In this document: positions 25,842 through 34,834 of the stretch, piece after piece | Numbering within the stretch: the first letter of the stretch is position 1 | How the letters are laid out: each line of letters starts with the position of its first letter | Source: Aerococcaceae bacterium zg-1292 | GTDB lineage: Bacteria > Bacillota > Bacilli > Lactobacillales > Aerococcaceae | Direction: 5' to 3' | Assembly (NCBI GenBank): GCA_016126655.1 | Contig: CP065955.1 | Coordinates: forward strand, 434,001 to 498,000 | DNA length: 64,000 nt | Notes under the pieces: model-generated | The model's database searches: none | Seen by the model: only the letters and a program-made list of their open reading frames with translations | What the model was told of the DNA's origin: nothing | Translations under genes and position numbers: made by a program

Positions 25842-26975
25842 ATGTCGGTGAAATATTTTCCAGGTTCGACGATTGGCATTATTGGTTCCAGTATTGCTTC
25901 AGCTATTTTAGCACAAGAAGCTGGGCGCTTAGGCTACCGTGTAGGAAGTCTGGTTTTAGTATCGGAAAACCCTGTCCATCAATTTACATCATGGCAGACA
26001 ATTGCTGAAAATTATAATGAACTTGTGTTGCGTCAATTTGCTGAAAGAGTCGATATTGTGATTGCAGAGACCGGACTCTTGTCTCCTGAAGATTACCACG
26101 TGTTAAAAGAAGTGACCAATGTGGTATTATCGGATGATTTAATTTCGTTAGTGACCGACCGCTTGCTTGAAAAGGTGTATCTAGATTCACTTCATTTATT
26201 AGTGGCACCTTTTTCACTTGTGACATCGTTAAATGATATTAAAGAGGCAATCGAGTATATTGGGTTTCCTTGTATTTTAAAATCGACGAATCGCCATTTA
26301 CCTAATTCAGAAAATTCGATTGTCTTATATAGTGAAGATGACTATGAAGCAGCTGCTCAGAAAGTTGAAGAGAGTTCGTGTATTCTTGAAGCTTGGATTC
26401 CAACAGTGAAGAAAGCAGTACTGACGGTTGTGCGTAATGAACGTGGCGAGTTGTTGATTTATCCAATTTTTGAGCGTATCAACACTGGAGAAGGCTCTCA
26501 AGTACGTTATCCAATTACGTTACATTCTGCGATTGAGCAAGAAATTGCTCGAATTGGACAATTAGTCGCTGAAGCAGTCGGTTTAATTGGGTCGTTAACG
26601 ATTGAATGCTTAATTACAGCTGCAGGTGTTGTCTATATTAATAAAGCAGCCGTTGGTTTAGCTGAAGAAGCTATTTTTACGGTAGGCTCGATGTCAGTGT
26701 CTCATTTTGAAGCGATGATTCGGGCATTAGTTGGATTGCCATTGCCATCTTTGCGTCCGCGTAGTTTAGCCGCAATTTCCTTGCCACTGCAAAATTTGGA
26801 AATTGAAAATGTCTTGACACAGTATATGCTACGTACCGATTGGGGTTTTGCATTTTTTAATCCAGTCGGACAGCAGCCTGAAGATTTAGTCGGACAAGTG
26901 ATTGTCACAGGCGAGTCGATTGCTAATTGTGAACGTCAAATTGAATTGACTGAAATTATCAAAAAGCCATTATAA
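25842..26975 (+). CDS. PurK-like ATP-grasp protein lacking catalytic motifs
   Basis: 377 residues with the three-part layout of N5-carboxyaminoimidazole ribonucleotide synthase. Canonical signatures are altered: the N-terminal glycine motif is GIIGSSIASAILA instead of GIIGGGQLGRML, and the C-terminal NExAPRxHNSGH active-site stretch is INKAAVGLAEEAI. FPCILKSTN and the GLPLPSL segment still identify the fold. It stands alone, outside any pur operon. The start at 25842 follows GAGGTG; a GTG at 25836 is an alternative. Probably a diverged paralogue with another or no catalytic role. Confidence 0.75.
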   Translation: MSVKYFPGSTIGIIGSSIASAILAQEAGRLGYRVGSLVLVSENPVHQFTSWQTIAENYNELVLRQFAERVDIVIAETGLLSPEDYHVLKEVTNVVLSDDLISLVTDRLLEKVYLDSLHLLVAPFSLVTSLNDIKEAIEYIGFPCILKSTNRHLPNSENSIVLYSEDDYEAAAQKVEESSCILEAWIPTVKKAVLTVVRNERGELLIYPIFERINTGEGSQVRYPITLHSAIEQEIARIGQLVAEAVGLIGSLTIECLITAAGVVYINKAAVGLAEEAIFTVGSMSVSHFEAMIRALVGLPLPSLRPRSLAAISLPLQNLEIENVLTQYMLRTDWGFAFFNPVGQQPEDLVGQVIVTGESIANCERQIELTEIIKKPL

Positions 26976-26989
26976 AGATTATTATTTAG

Positions 26990-27025
26990 ATAGTGTTGGT
27001 GGAATTAATCGCCAACACTATTTTA
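26990..27025 (+). terminator. Terminator after the PurK-like gene
   Basis: AGTGTTGGTG pairs with CGCCAACACT, followed by ATTTTAT. Confidence 0.75.
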
Positions 27026-27058
27026 TGGTAGCCACAAAAGCGGATACAATCCACGTGC

Positions 27059-27100
27059 AAAAAAAGTCCCCGTGAAGCTACAATTAAGGCTTCACGGGGG
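27059..27100 (-). terminator. Terminator of spxH
   Basis: CCCCGTGAAGC pairs with GCTTCACGGGG. Read on the minus strand, a run of T follows. Confidence 0.8.
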
Positions 27101-27109
27101 TTCAAATGA

Positions 27110-27790
27110 TTATTTTTTCAATAATACCAGTTTGGGTTTGCAGGTGTTCGGGTTACAAGTCTTTTGAATAAAATCATACTGTACAAGTTCATCTAAGTGA
27201 GAAATAATATTTGAAACAGTAATATTTTCCTTCAATAACAACCCTTTTTCGCCGAGACGATGCTCAAACATGACCAAAGTCGGTGTTCCATCTACTGCCA
27301 TCTCTTTAGCGATTTGTAAGTCTTGGAAAACTAAGTCACGTGCATAATCAGACTCTAAATCGTCTTTAAATGTCATCATATCCAAACCAACTTCTTCTGC
27401 TAAATCTAAAACAAATTGGTCGGAAAAACGTTCTAAGTGACCATCAATTTCTTCTTGCATCCGCATTAAAAAGCGACGTCCTTTTTTCTTTCCTTGCATG
27501 GTAGCTGCTTTATATGCCAACGACGCAAGGTAGACCGATTGATAGATATAATTACGTGATGTTAAATCAGAGCTTGGAATATTTAATTGTTTCATAAATT
27601 CAGAAACGATTTGTTGATTGTGAAAACACAGCACATGAATATCAACACTGGTCGATATTTTCGTCAATGTTTTTTGGAGTTCACATTCACACACATAGCA
27701 TTTCTGACCAAGTGGATTCACAAATAAATAGAATTCAAACACTTTGGGAACACCATTTGTCATATATTCAACTTGATAATTGGATTCCAA
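27110..27790 (-). CDS. spxH: SpxH/YjbH-type adaptor (DsbA-like thioredoxin fold)
   Basis: 226 residues. In Firmicutes SpxH binds the redox regulator Spx and delivers it to ClpXP. The N-terminal Cys cluster CYVCEC (Cys31, 34, 36) replaces a simple CxxC. The DsbA-type helical insertion and the cis-Pro loop DGTPTLVMF are present. It appears to start at TTG (27790) with GAGGGGG upstream. The promoter region carries the palindrome TTGATAGT...ACTATCAA (27815-27835). ClpXP and Spx genes are not in the window. Confidence 0.8.
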   Translation of the reverse strand: MESNYQVEYMTNGVPKVFEFYLFVNPLGQKCYVCECELQKTLTKISTSVDIHVLCFHNQQIVSEFMKQLNIPSSDLTSRNYIYQSVYLASLAYKAATMQGKKKGRRFLMRMQEEIDGHLERFSDQFVLDLAEEVGLDMMTFKDDLESDYARDLVFQDLQIAKEMAVDGTPTLVMFEHRLGEKGLLLKENITVSNIISHLDELVQYDFIQKTCNPNTCKPKLVLLKK

Positions 27791-27886
27791 AATGCTTTGC
27801 CCCCTCTTTCTTATTGATAGTTTTATACTATCAAATATAATAGGCGAAAGCGAATGATATGCACTTGAATATGAATTTTCTGTGAA

Positions 27887-28474
27887 TTATGCGCCTGCTA
27901 AGTGCTTTAACGCGCGTGCAATTTTTTTATCGGCTGCTCGGTAGGGGATGGATAAAGTTGCTAATAATTCTTTGAAAGCTGCCATAGCAGTCGGTAAATC
28001 ATCGGTTTCCAGTTCGATTTCATAATCACTAGTATTACCGTAAAATGTTTGGTCAATCGCGTACTCGCCGTAAGGTGTTTTAACGGTCCAGCGATGGGTT
28101 TTGATGGAAAGGTAGGCTGTTAACACAGTATTTAATGGCATTAATTGTTCTAACTGGTCGCGGATGACGTCATCTGCCACTTGTTGTACGAGAATTGATT
28201 CTGGCACAGGAAGTTGTGGGTAAGATTGCGTATACGTTAATTCGAGTGAGCGATGCGTATCCTGTTTTTGTTTATACGTCCATTCACTAGTTGTTTGAAA
28301 GTTACGTAAACGTAAGGCTGCTTGATGGTGCTTGAGTACTTGATTATCGCTGTCAAAGTATGTATTGTGTTGCGATTGGTAGTCAGTTGCACCTAAGTCA
28401 AAATAATCTAATACGTGATAAAATTCCTCTTGCGTCAATAAAGATTTAATTTCTTGTTCAATTGAGTAACTCAT
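27887..28474 (-). CDS. CYTH-domain protein (YjbK type)
   Basis: 195 residues with the ExExK metal/triphosphate motif at the N-terminus (IEQEIKSLL) and alternating charged strands (RHHQAALRLR-like, WTYKQK, YEIELETDD) that line the CYTH tunnel. Members bind or hydrolyse organic or inorganic triphosphates. In related genomes yjbK lies beside yjbH, relQ and nadK, and this neighbourhood (spxH, this gene, relQ, nadK, RluD-type gene) matches. Confidence 0.88.
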   Translation of the reverse strand: MSYSIEQEIKSLLTQEEFYHVLDYFDLGATDYQSQHNTYFDSDNQVLKHHQAALRLRNFQTTSEWTYKQKQDTHRSLELTYTQSYPQLPVPESILVQQVADDVIRDQLEQLMPLNTVLTAYLSIKTHRWTVKTPYGEYAIDQTFYGNTSDYEIELETDDLPTAMAAFKELLATLSIPYRAADKKIARALKHLAGA

Positions 28475-28702
28475 ATATAACCTCCACTGCTAGCTGGCAT
28501 AACTGTCCAGCATTTATAAATAAAAAACAACAGGTCAAAAGACATCGCTAGTGATGTGTGTGCTAGCGATTTCAAGTCAGTACACATCTGATGCGTTTCA
28601 GCAAATTACCCGAGGGATATTAGGCACGCTTAGCGCAGCTGTGAAAGTGGCAGATGGCCATAAATTTATTGTCTATTATACAAATTTTTCCTACAATAAA
28701 CA
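28475..28702. other. Intergenic region between divergent CYTH and relQ genes
   Basis: It contains one hairpin with ATCGCTAG/CTAGCGAT arms (about 28543-28572) and nothing else I can identify apart from the relQ promoter that follows. Confidence 0.4.
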
Positions 28703-28730
28703 ATGACATTTCCTTTAGATGTGGTAAAAT
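28703..28730 (+). promoter_or_regulatory. relQ promoter
   Basis: ATGACA (28703-28708) and TGGTAAAAT, an extended -10 (TAAAAT 28725-28730), at 16 bp. Confidence 0.6.
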
Positions 28731-28832
28731 AGACAAGGCGAGAGATGTATTGAATAAACACTTTCGTTTAATGTAACAACATTCGCAACATTGAATTAAT
28801 TAATAAATCAGAGATAAATGAGGTGTAGCCTA

Positions 28833-29462
28833 ATGATTGAAGATAATTTCATTGAAGACTGGAATCAATTTTTAGCCCCGTATGAACAAGCGGTGGAAGA
28901 GCTGAAATTGAAATTGAAAAATATTCGCAAAGAATTCCGCTCAAGTCAACGGCATACGCCTATCGAATTTGTCACTGGGCGCGTGAAAACTAAGGAAAGT
29001 ATTTTAGAAAAAATGGCGATTCGCAATATTAAGCCGGAAGATTTTTTAATCGGTGTGCAAGATATTGCTGGGATTCGGATTATGTGTCAGTTTGTAGAAG
29101 ATATTTATGAAGTGGCGCATTTATTACAAGAGCGCAATGATTTTAAAGTATTATTAGTACGCGACTATATAAAAAATCACAAAGCGAGTGGTTATCGCTC
29201 GTATCACATGGTGGTCGAATATCCTGTACAACGTGCTAGTGAGACTATCTCAGTCATCGTTGAAATACAGATTCGCACACTCGCTATGAATTTTTGGGCG
29301 ACGATTGAACATTCGCTCAACTATAAGTATCGTGGTGAATATCCAGAAGAAATTTTATTGCGTCTTGAACGTGCGAGTGAAGCGGCGTTTATGTTGGATG
29401 AAGAAATGTCAGAAATTCGTGACGAAATAAGAGAGGCCATTCGTATTTTTGACCGAAAATAG
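28833..29462 (+). CDS. relQ: Small alarmone synthetase RelQ
   Basis: A GTP pyrophosphokinase making (p)ppGpp. The 209-residue protein has a synthetase domain only and no hydrolase or TGS domain. Signatures are the GRVKTKESILEKM ATP-binding patch, DIAGIRIMC, and YRSYHMVVEYPV with EIQIRTLAMNFWATIEHSLNYK in separate segments. AGGTG precedes the ATG at 28833. nadK starts 16 bp after the stop, so the two form an operon. Confidence 0.93.
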   Translation: MIEDNFIEDWNQFLAPYEQAVEELKLKLKNIRKEFRSSQRHTPIEFVTGRVKTKESILEKMAIRNIKPEDFLIGVQDIAGIRIMCQFVEDIYEVAHLLQERNDFKVLLVRDYIKNHKASGYRSYHMVVEYPVQRASETISVIVEIQIRTLAMNFWATIEHSLNYKYRGEYPEEILLRLERASEAAFMLDEEMSEIRDEIREAIRIFDRK

Positions 29463-29478
29463 AAAGCGAGAAGATACT

Positions 29479-30333
29479 ATGCAACCCCGAGTATATGTGT
29501 ACACGAACCAAAATGCAGTATCATTGCAATTGAAAGAATTATTGATGCTTAAAATGAAAAAAAGAGGTATAGCGATTATGCCCCAAGGGCAGCCATTTGA
29601 TTATCTGATTACTATCGGTGGAGACGGTACGCTATTATCCGCCTTTCATCAATATCAATCCATGTTGTCGACCATTCAATTTATTGGAATTCATACGGGA
29701 CACCTAGGCTTTTATGCAGACTGGCAGTCGTATGAATTGGATGAATTGGTAGATAATTTATTAGCAGTTGACCAAAAAGACCCGGTCAGTTATCCCTTGC
29801 TAAGTATTGAAGTGACGCAACAAGACGGAACCATCACCAAGTATTTAGCGTTAAACGAATGCTCGTTGCGCTCAAATACCGGTACAATGGTCAGTGATGT
29901 CTATGTAAAAAACCGGTTTTTTGAAACATTACGCAGTGATGGCTTATGTGTGGCGACACCGACAGGTTCGACGGGCTTGAGTAAATCATTAGGTGGTGCC
30001 GTGATGCATCCACGTTTAGATGCGATTCAACTGACAGAAATTGCATCGTTAAACAACCGTGTCTATCGCTCATTAGGTTCGCCAATGATTATACCAAAAG
30101 ACGAGTGGTTTCGAATTGAACCGTCCATCCGTGGAAAAGCAAGTATGTTTACATTGATGTTTGACAATGTCACGCTAGAAAATTATCCCGTTCATGCCAT
30201 TCGTTTACAGATAGCCGATGAACGAATACGCTTTGCCAACATCCGCCATACCCATTTCTGGGACCGAGTAGAAGCCTCATTCATCGGACGCAATTATCAA
30301 CCAGAAATAAAACTAAACAACCAATTAAAGTAA
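29479..30333 (+). CDS. nadK: NAD kinase
   Basis: Phosphorylates NAD to NADP. The ATG at 29479 gives 284 residues; an ATG at 29449 overlapping relQ is possible. GGDGT (47-51) and the NE-containing ALNECSLRS and TPTGSTGLSKSLGG motifs are diagnostic. It is downstream of relQ, the usual Firmicute order. Confidence 0.94.
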   Translation: MQPRVYVYTNQNAVSLQLKELLMLKMKKRGIAIMPQGQPFDYLITIGGDGTLLSAFHQYQSMLSTIQFIGIHTGHLGFYADWQSYELDELVDNLLAVDQKDPVSYPLLSIEVTQQDGTITKYLALNECSLRSNTGTMVSDVYVKNRFFETLRSDGLCVATPTGSTGLSKSLGGAVMHPRLDAIQLTEIASLNNRVYRSLGSPMIIPKDEWFRIEPSIRGKASMFTLMFDNVTLENYPVHAIRLQIADERIRFANIRHTHFWDRVEASFIGRNYQPEIKLNNQLK

Positions 30334-30335
30334 AA

Positions 30336-30443
30336 CATAGTGCGAGCGCGGGTGGTCTGACTTGAACCACTGGAGCAGAGGTCGCCGAAGCGCCGAGGCG
30401 CTTCAAGAGCTATGCGAAGTGGATGTCAAGTCAACCCAAGCGA
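30336..30443 (+). repeat. 112-bp stem-loop repeat
   Basis: Arms: GGGTGGTCTGACTTGAACCACT with AGTGGATGTCAAGTCAACCC. Terminal hairpin GAAGCGCC GAG GCGCTTC. It lies between nadK and the ribosome site of the next gene. Confidence 0.9.
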
Positions 30444-30468
30444 ATGAGAGATAGGAGTAGTGAATAAA

Positions 30469-31077
30469 ATGAATAAATACAAGATGACATTAATCGCTGC
30501 AGCGGCAGCATTTTTAGTAGGAGGATGCAATATCATTTCTAAAGGTGGAGATGCGTCTGCTGACATTAAGCAAACCGTAACAGCAGAAAATCGATTGGAC
30601 AAAGCAGTTTCCATTCCTGAGGACACACAATTCAAGACAATGGATAAAGCAGAAAAAGAAAAATTATATGCTGAGTTAGATAAGATTGAAAAATTCTCGC
30701 AAGATACAAAATCACCAATTAGCTATTCTAATATTGAAGAAATCACATCAGACGCTGAATATACAGATTTTATTTTAAACTCACAAAAAAATGCGAGTAT
30801 TATCTATCTAGGATTTGACGAGTGTCCGTATTGTAAAGCATTTACACCGAAATTAAGTCATTTAGCTAAAGAATATGGTGTGAAAGTCTACTACTATAAT
30901 ACAAGAAAACGTGACAATGATGCGAATTTCAAATCAATTGTTAGTATGTATAATGTTGAAACTGTCCCCCATGCTTTTATTGTGAAAAACGGGGATGTCG
31001 TTAATAAAATTAACCATGAACATTCGATGACAGCAATCGAAGCATTTGTTAAAAAAGTTGCTGATTCAAACAAGTAA
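30469..31077 (+). CDS. Thioredoxin-fold lipoprotein with a CPYC motif
   Basis: 202 residues. Signal peptide with lipobox LVGGC (Cys20), a linker with coiled-coil character (about 55-80), then a thioredoxin domain with DECPYCKAF (Cys119, Cys122) and the cis-Pro in ETVPHAFIV. It resembles the accessory thiol-oxidoreductases found beside bacteriocin operons and other exported Trx-like proteins, but no bacteriocin genes are near. It is predicted to be anchored outside the membrane. A GTG at 30460 is an alternative start. Confidence 0.82.
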   Translation: MNKYKMTLIAAAAAFLVGGCNIISKGGDASADIKQTVTAENRLDKAVSIPEDTQFKTMDKAEKEKLYAELDKIEKFSQDTKSPISYSNIEEITSDAEYTDFILNSQKNASIIYLGFDECPYCKAFTPKLSHLAKEYGVKVYYYNTRKRDNDANFKSIVSMYNVETVPHAFIVKNGDVVNKINHEHSMTAIEAFVKKVADSNK

Positions 31078-31078
31078 G

Positions 31079-31975
31079 ATGAAGTTTGAATATATTAGTC
31101 AACGCGACGAACCCACGCTGATTAAGCATTTTTTTCATCACTTAGAGCTGCCGCGTGGTTTTACAACTGCGGTGAAATTCGGCGGCGCGATATTGTTAAA
31201 TAATAAACCCGTTACTGTGCGAGCAGTAATTCATAAAGGGGATACCTTAACACTTATTGCACCAGATGAGAAAGGTCATGATACCGTGATACCGTCGTTT
31301 GAACCGATTGAGATTGTCTATGAAGACCGTGATGTACTTGTGGTAAATAAGCCTGCGGATGTAGTGTCCATTCCATCGATTAAAGACCCTGATGGTGCGA
31401 TGGCTAACCGTATTAAAGGGTATTACGTCCGACAACAATATGCTGACCAGGTTATTCATATTGTCACCCGATTGGACCGTGATACGACCGGTTTAATGTT
31501 AATCGCCAAACATCGATTGGCTCACGCTTATTTAGACCGTCAAATTAAAAATCGTGACATTAAAAAGATTTATTATGCCATTTCGGCTCAATCAGCATGG
31601 CCAGCACATGGACTTATTGACGCACCGATTGCGCGCAGTGAAACATCTTTAATTACAAGACAGGTTCATGAAAGTGGTAAACAAGCACAAACAGAATACT
31701 GGTTACATCAGTCATTATCGGATAGTGCTCTGTTAAAGTTACAATTACATACCGGACGCACGCATCAAATTCGAGTGCACCTTGCGCATCAGGGTGGCCC
31801 TTTGGTAGGAGATGACCTATACGGCGGACCGTTAACATCAGGATTGAGTCGGCAAGCCTTACATTGTGGTGAATTAGCATTTTTACATCCATTTACTGGA
31901 GAGTGGATTGTGTTACATAGTCCATTGCCGCAGGATATGCAGCAATGGCTGGACGAACACCGATTAGAGAAGTAA
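31079..31975 (+). CDS. RluD-type pseudouridine synthase
   Basis: 298 residues. An S4-like N-terminal domain precedes the catalytic motif HIVTRLDRDTTGLML with the nucleophilic Asp. Further RluA-family motifs are IKKIYYA, LHTGRTHQIRVHLA and LVGDDLYGG. It starts 1 bp after the lipoprotein stop, so it is translationally coupled. It probably modifies 23S rRNA; the exact site is not predictable. Confidence 0.9.
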   Translation: MKFEYISQRDEPTLIKHFFHHLELPRGFTTAVKFGGAILLNNKPVTVRAVIHKGDTLTLIAPDEKGHDTVIPSFEPIEIVYEDRDVLVVNKPADVVSIPSIKDPDGAMANRIKGYYVRQQYADQVIHIVTRLDRDTTGLMLIAKHRLAHAYLDRQIKNRDIKKIYYAISAQSAWPAHGLIDAPIARSETSLITRQVHESGKQAQTEYWLHQSLSDSALLKLQLHTGRTHQIRVHLAHQGGPLVGDDLYGGPLTSGLSRQALHCGELAFLHPFTGEWIVLHSPLPQDMQQWLDEHRLEK

Positions 31976-32042
31976 TGAGAGTTTAGGATGAAGGAGATTG
32001 CACTAGGTAGTCTGTCTTTATCGATGAGATTGGAGTGATTGG

Positions 32043-33407
32043 ATGGAAGTATTTGAGAGAACGTTTGAAGAGCACGTTGAAGTGATTCAACAATTATTGA
32101 ATAATAACCGCATGACGCGCTTTCGTTCAGAATTTTTAGCGCTGCATCAATATGACCAAGCGAAAATTTTCGAGGCAATTACCGCGGATGAACGGCAAAA
32201 AGTGTATCAATATTTGTCACCGTCAGAGTTGGCAAGTTTGTTTGATGCCTTTGAAGCAGAAGATGTACCTGTTAACGAGTACTTTGAAGAGATGAATCCG
32301 AATTATGCCGCAAGTGTCCTTGGTGAAATGTTTGCTGATAACGCCGTTGATATTTTGAATAATTTAACTGATAAAGAAAATGTTAAAGTATACATGCAGT
32401 TGATGAAACCAGAAAGCGCGCGGGAGATTAGTCAATTAATTAATTATCTACCAGATACTGCCGGTTCGATTATGACAACGGAATTTGTTTGGGTGGATGA
32501 AAACTTTAGTGTTCGTGAAGCATATGAACATCTAAAAGAAGTGGCGAAACAAGCAGAGACGATTTATTATATATATGCTGTCGATGAAAACCGTCGCCTG
32601 TCTGGTGTCATTTCGTTAAGGGATTTGATAATTAATGAAGATGCCCGACTTGTTAAAGATGTAATGAATCCGCGTGTGATTACTGTACAAGTCAGTGATG
32701 GTCAAGAAGAAGTGGCACGGATGGTTCAAGATTATGACTTATTGGCCTTACCTGTTGTTGGTTTTGACCGAGAACTACTAGGGATTATTACTGTCGATGA
32801 TGTTTTAGATGTCATTCAAGAAGAAGCAGACAGCGACTACTCTGGTTTGGCGGCCGTTAATGTTAATGAGGAACACATTTCCCCTTGGTCAGCAGCAAAA
32901 AGTCGTTTACCTTGGTTAATTACCTTATTGTTTTTAGGTATGGGGACGGCGACTTTGATTAGTCAATATGAGGAACTAATTGCTTCGGCGAGTGTCTTAT
33001 CCGCCTTTGTCACCCTGATAACCGGTACTGCCGGAAATGCGGGCACACAATCTTTAGCCGTGGCAGTTCGTAAAATCACGAATAAATCAGAAGATGATAA
33101 TTTCTTTCAGTCACTATTGTTCGAAATATTAACAGGATTAATTAAAGGCGTGATTGTCGGAGCAACGATTGCGATTGTCGCCGGTATTTGGCAAAAGAAT
33201 TTAGTGCTAGGAGCGATTATCGGAATCTCAATGGCAACTGCAATTTTTGTAGCCAACCTAGCAGGTTCACTAATTCCAAAATTAATGGCGCGATTAGGCT
33301 TTGACCCAGCCGTTGCCAGCGGACCATTTATCTCAACCCTAAGTGACCTAACCTCAGTACTCATCTACTTCTCAATCGCCTCAGCCTTTATGCAATACTT
33401 ATTTTAA
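32043..33407 (+). CDS. mgtE: MgtE magnesium transporter
   Basis: 454 residues. A cytoplasmic N-domain (about 1-130, superhelical), two CBS domains (about 135-255: AGSIMTTEFVWV and VKDVMNPRVITV), a plug helix and a five-helix membrane domain with the GTAGNAGTQS pore motif. It is a Mg2+ channel gated by Mg2+ binding to the CBS/N domains. No Mg riboswitch is visible upstream; the gene follows the synthase at 67 bp. Confidence 0.94.
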   Translation: MEVFERTFEEHVEVIQQLLNNNRMTRFRSEFLALHQYDQAKIFEAITADERQKVYQYLSPSELASLFDAFEAEDVPVNEYFEEMNPNYAASVLGEMFADNAVDILNNLTDKENVKVYMQLMKPESAREISQLINYLPDTAGSIMTTEFVWVDENFSVREAYEHLKEVAKQAETIYYIYAVDENRRLSGVISLRDLIINEDARLVKDVMNPRVITVQVSDGQEEVARMVQDYDLLALPVVGFDRELLGIITVDDVLDVIQEEADSDYSGLAAVNVNEEHISPWSAAKSRLPWLITLLFLGMGTATLISQYEELIASASVLSAFVTLITGTAGNAGTQSLAVAVRKITNKSEDDNFFQSLLFEILTGLIKGVIVGATIAIVAGIWQKNLVLGAIIGISMATAIFVANLAGSLIPKLMARLGFDPAVASGPFISTLSDLTSVLIYFSIASAFMQYLF

Positions 33408-33409
33408 AT

Positions 33410-33519
33410 CATTGTGCGACAATGAGCGCTTTGAAATGAACCACTGGAGGAAACTCCGGCGTGCGTGATAACGCACAGAGGAGCTTTCTGAAGTGGAGTC
33501 ATTTCAGCGAATTGTAGCC
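33410..33519 (+). repeat. 112-bp repeat, CAATGAG subtype
   Basis: Outer arm ACAATGAG..CTTTGAAATGAACCACT with AGTGGAGTCATTTCAGCGAATTGT. Terminal hairpin GTGCGTGATAACGCAC. First of a four-copy array with one terminal fragment. Confidence 0.9.
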
Positions 33520-33527
33520 GTAATCAT

Positions 33528-33637
33528 CATTGTGCTACAATGAGCGCTTTGAAATGAACCACTGGAGGAAACACCGGAGTGCGTGTTAACGCACAGAGGG
33601 GATTTCTGAAGTGGAGTCATTTCAGCGAATTGTAGCC
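33528..33637 (+). repeat. 112-bp repeat, CAATGAG subtype
   Basis: Same arms as the preceding copy. The hairpin is GTGCGTGTTAACGCAC, and the lower helix is GAAACACC with GGGGATTTC. Confidence 0.9.
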
Positions 33638-33645
33638 AGTATCAA

Positions 33646-33757
33646 CATTGTGCGAGCGCGGGTGTCCTGACTTGAATCACTGGAGCAAAGGTCGCCGAAG
33701 CGCCGAGGCGCTTCAAGAGCTATGCGAAGTGGACGTCAAGTCAACCCAAGCGAGCCG
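33646..33757 (+). repeat. 112-bp repeat, GGGT subtype
   Basis: GGGTGTCCTGACTTGAATCACT with AGTGGACGTCAAGTCAACCC; hairpin GAAGCGCCGAGGCGCTTC. Confidence 0.9.
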
Positions 33758-33763
33758 TAATCA

Positions 33764-33876
33764 ACATTGTGCGAGCGCGGGTGTTCTGACTTGAATCACT
33801 GGAGCAGAGGTCGCCGAAGCGCCAAGGCGCTTCAAGAGCTATGCGAAGTGGACGTCAAGTCAACCCAAGCGAGCCG
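33764..33876 (+). repeat. 112-bp repeat, GGGT subtype
   Basis: GGGTGTTCTGACTTGAATCACT with AGTGGACGTCAAGTCAACCC; hairpin GAAGCGCCAAGGCGCTTC. Confidence 0.9.
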
Positions 33877-33883
33877 GTATCAA

Positions 33884-33899
33884 CATTGTGCGAGCGCGG
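33884..33899 (+). repeat. 16-bp fragment of the 112-bp repeat
   Basis: CATTGTGCGAGCGCGG is the first 16 bases of the element, in phase with the array, and then ends abruptly at the border of the minus-strand EamA block. Confidence 0.75.
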
Positions 33900-33933
33900 A
33901 CTTCACGATATTGCATTTTCACAACAAATATAA

Positions 33934-33971
33934 CCAGCAGCAGTCACTAAAAACGGACTGCTGCTGGTTAG
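33934..33971 (-). terminator. Hairpin after the EamA gene
   Basis: AACCAGCAGCAGTC pairs perfectly with GACTGCTGCTGGTT. A good T-run is lacking on either side, so terminator function is likely but not certain. Confidence 0.55.
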
Positions 33972-33988
33972 CATTATCCCAAATGGAA

Positions 33989-34834
33989 CTACTTTTTGTT
34001 CATGTAAATGATTGAGAAAATGATTAAAGCGCCGCCTACCAGTAAATTAATCGATACATTCACACTAAAGAACGGTAGCGAAATCAAAAACACAAAAATC
34101 GGATTAGTCGTTCGGATAATGTTAGCTTCTCTAAACGTAATGTATTTCAAACTATCGTAGAATAATAATAGTCCTAAAAATCCACTACAAAATGCCGAAA
34201 TAAATATCGGACCGAATCCATTTAACTCAATCGGAGCGAGTTGATTTGAACCCACTAAGAGGAAGAATAGAAAAACTGTCGAAATTAATTGGTTATAGAA
34301 AAGCACGACACTCGAATTAAACTGAGATAATCCCTTTTTAGCGAGAGTATTGGTTAGTGCGAAAAAGAATGTGTACGAAAGCGTAAAAATAATGCCAATG
34401 AAATTATTAAAACTCCCTTTACCTGCTGAGATAACAAATGAACCAATAATGGTCAAGAAAATAGGAAAAATATCTCGGCGCTGTAACTTCTCTTTTAACA
34501 CTAATATAGAAAGTAAGACCGCAAATACAGTATAGAATCGTCCTAATAAGCCGATGGTTACTGGGTCTAGTAAAGAAGCACTGACGTATTGTAGGATAAT
34601 ACCAACAGTATTAAATACACCAACGAGTATCAAATATCGATTGAATGTTAAAGTGACTTTTTGCTTTCTGATCACTAATAAAGTAAAAGAAAATACTGTG
34701 GACAGTAAAGCATTATAAAAACTGGCTTGGATGGGTGTCAATGTGTGCAGTGATAATTTGTTCGTGACCGGCGTGATGGCCATAATAACAACAGATAAAA
34801 AACTTAATAATATTCCTTTTGTTTTTCTACTCAT
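33989..34834 (-). CDS. EamA/DMT-superfamily transporter
   Basis: 281 residues with ten hydrophobic helices in two EamA repeats (GILLSFLSVVIMAITPV and NFIGIIFTLSYTFFFAL as the repeat starts). It is probably an exporter or importer of a small metabolite; the substrate is unknown. It overlaps the end of the Nudix gene, so the two are translationally coupled. Confidence 0.88.
   Translation of the reverse strand: MSRKTKGILLSFLSVVIMAITPVTNKLSLHTLTPIQASFYNALLSTVFSFTLLVIRKQKVTLTFNRYLILVGVFNTVGIILQYVSASLLDPVTIGLLGRFYTVFAVLLSILVLKEKLQRRDIFPIFLTIIGSFVISAGKGSFNNFIGIIFTLSYTFFFALTNTLAKKGLSQFNSSVVLFYNQLISTVFLFFLLVGSNQLAPIELNGFGPIFISAFCSGFLGLLLFYDSLKYITFREANIIRTTNPIFVFLISLPFFSVNVSINLLVGGALIIFSIIYMNKK

Noticed and set aside
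30469-31077. Bacteriocin locus suggested by the thioredoxin-like lipoprotein
   Set aside because: No precursor peptide, immunity or ded ABC transporter gene is present around it.
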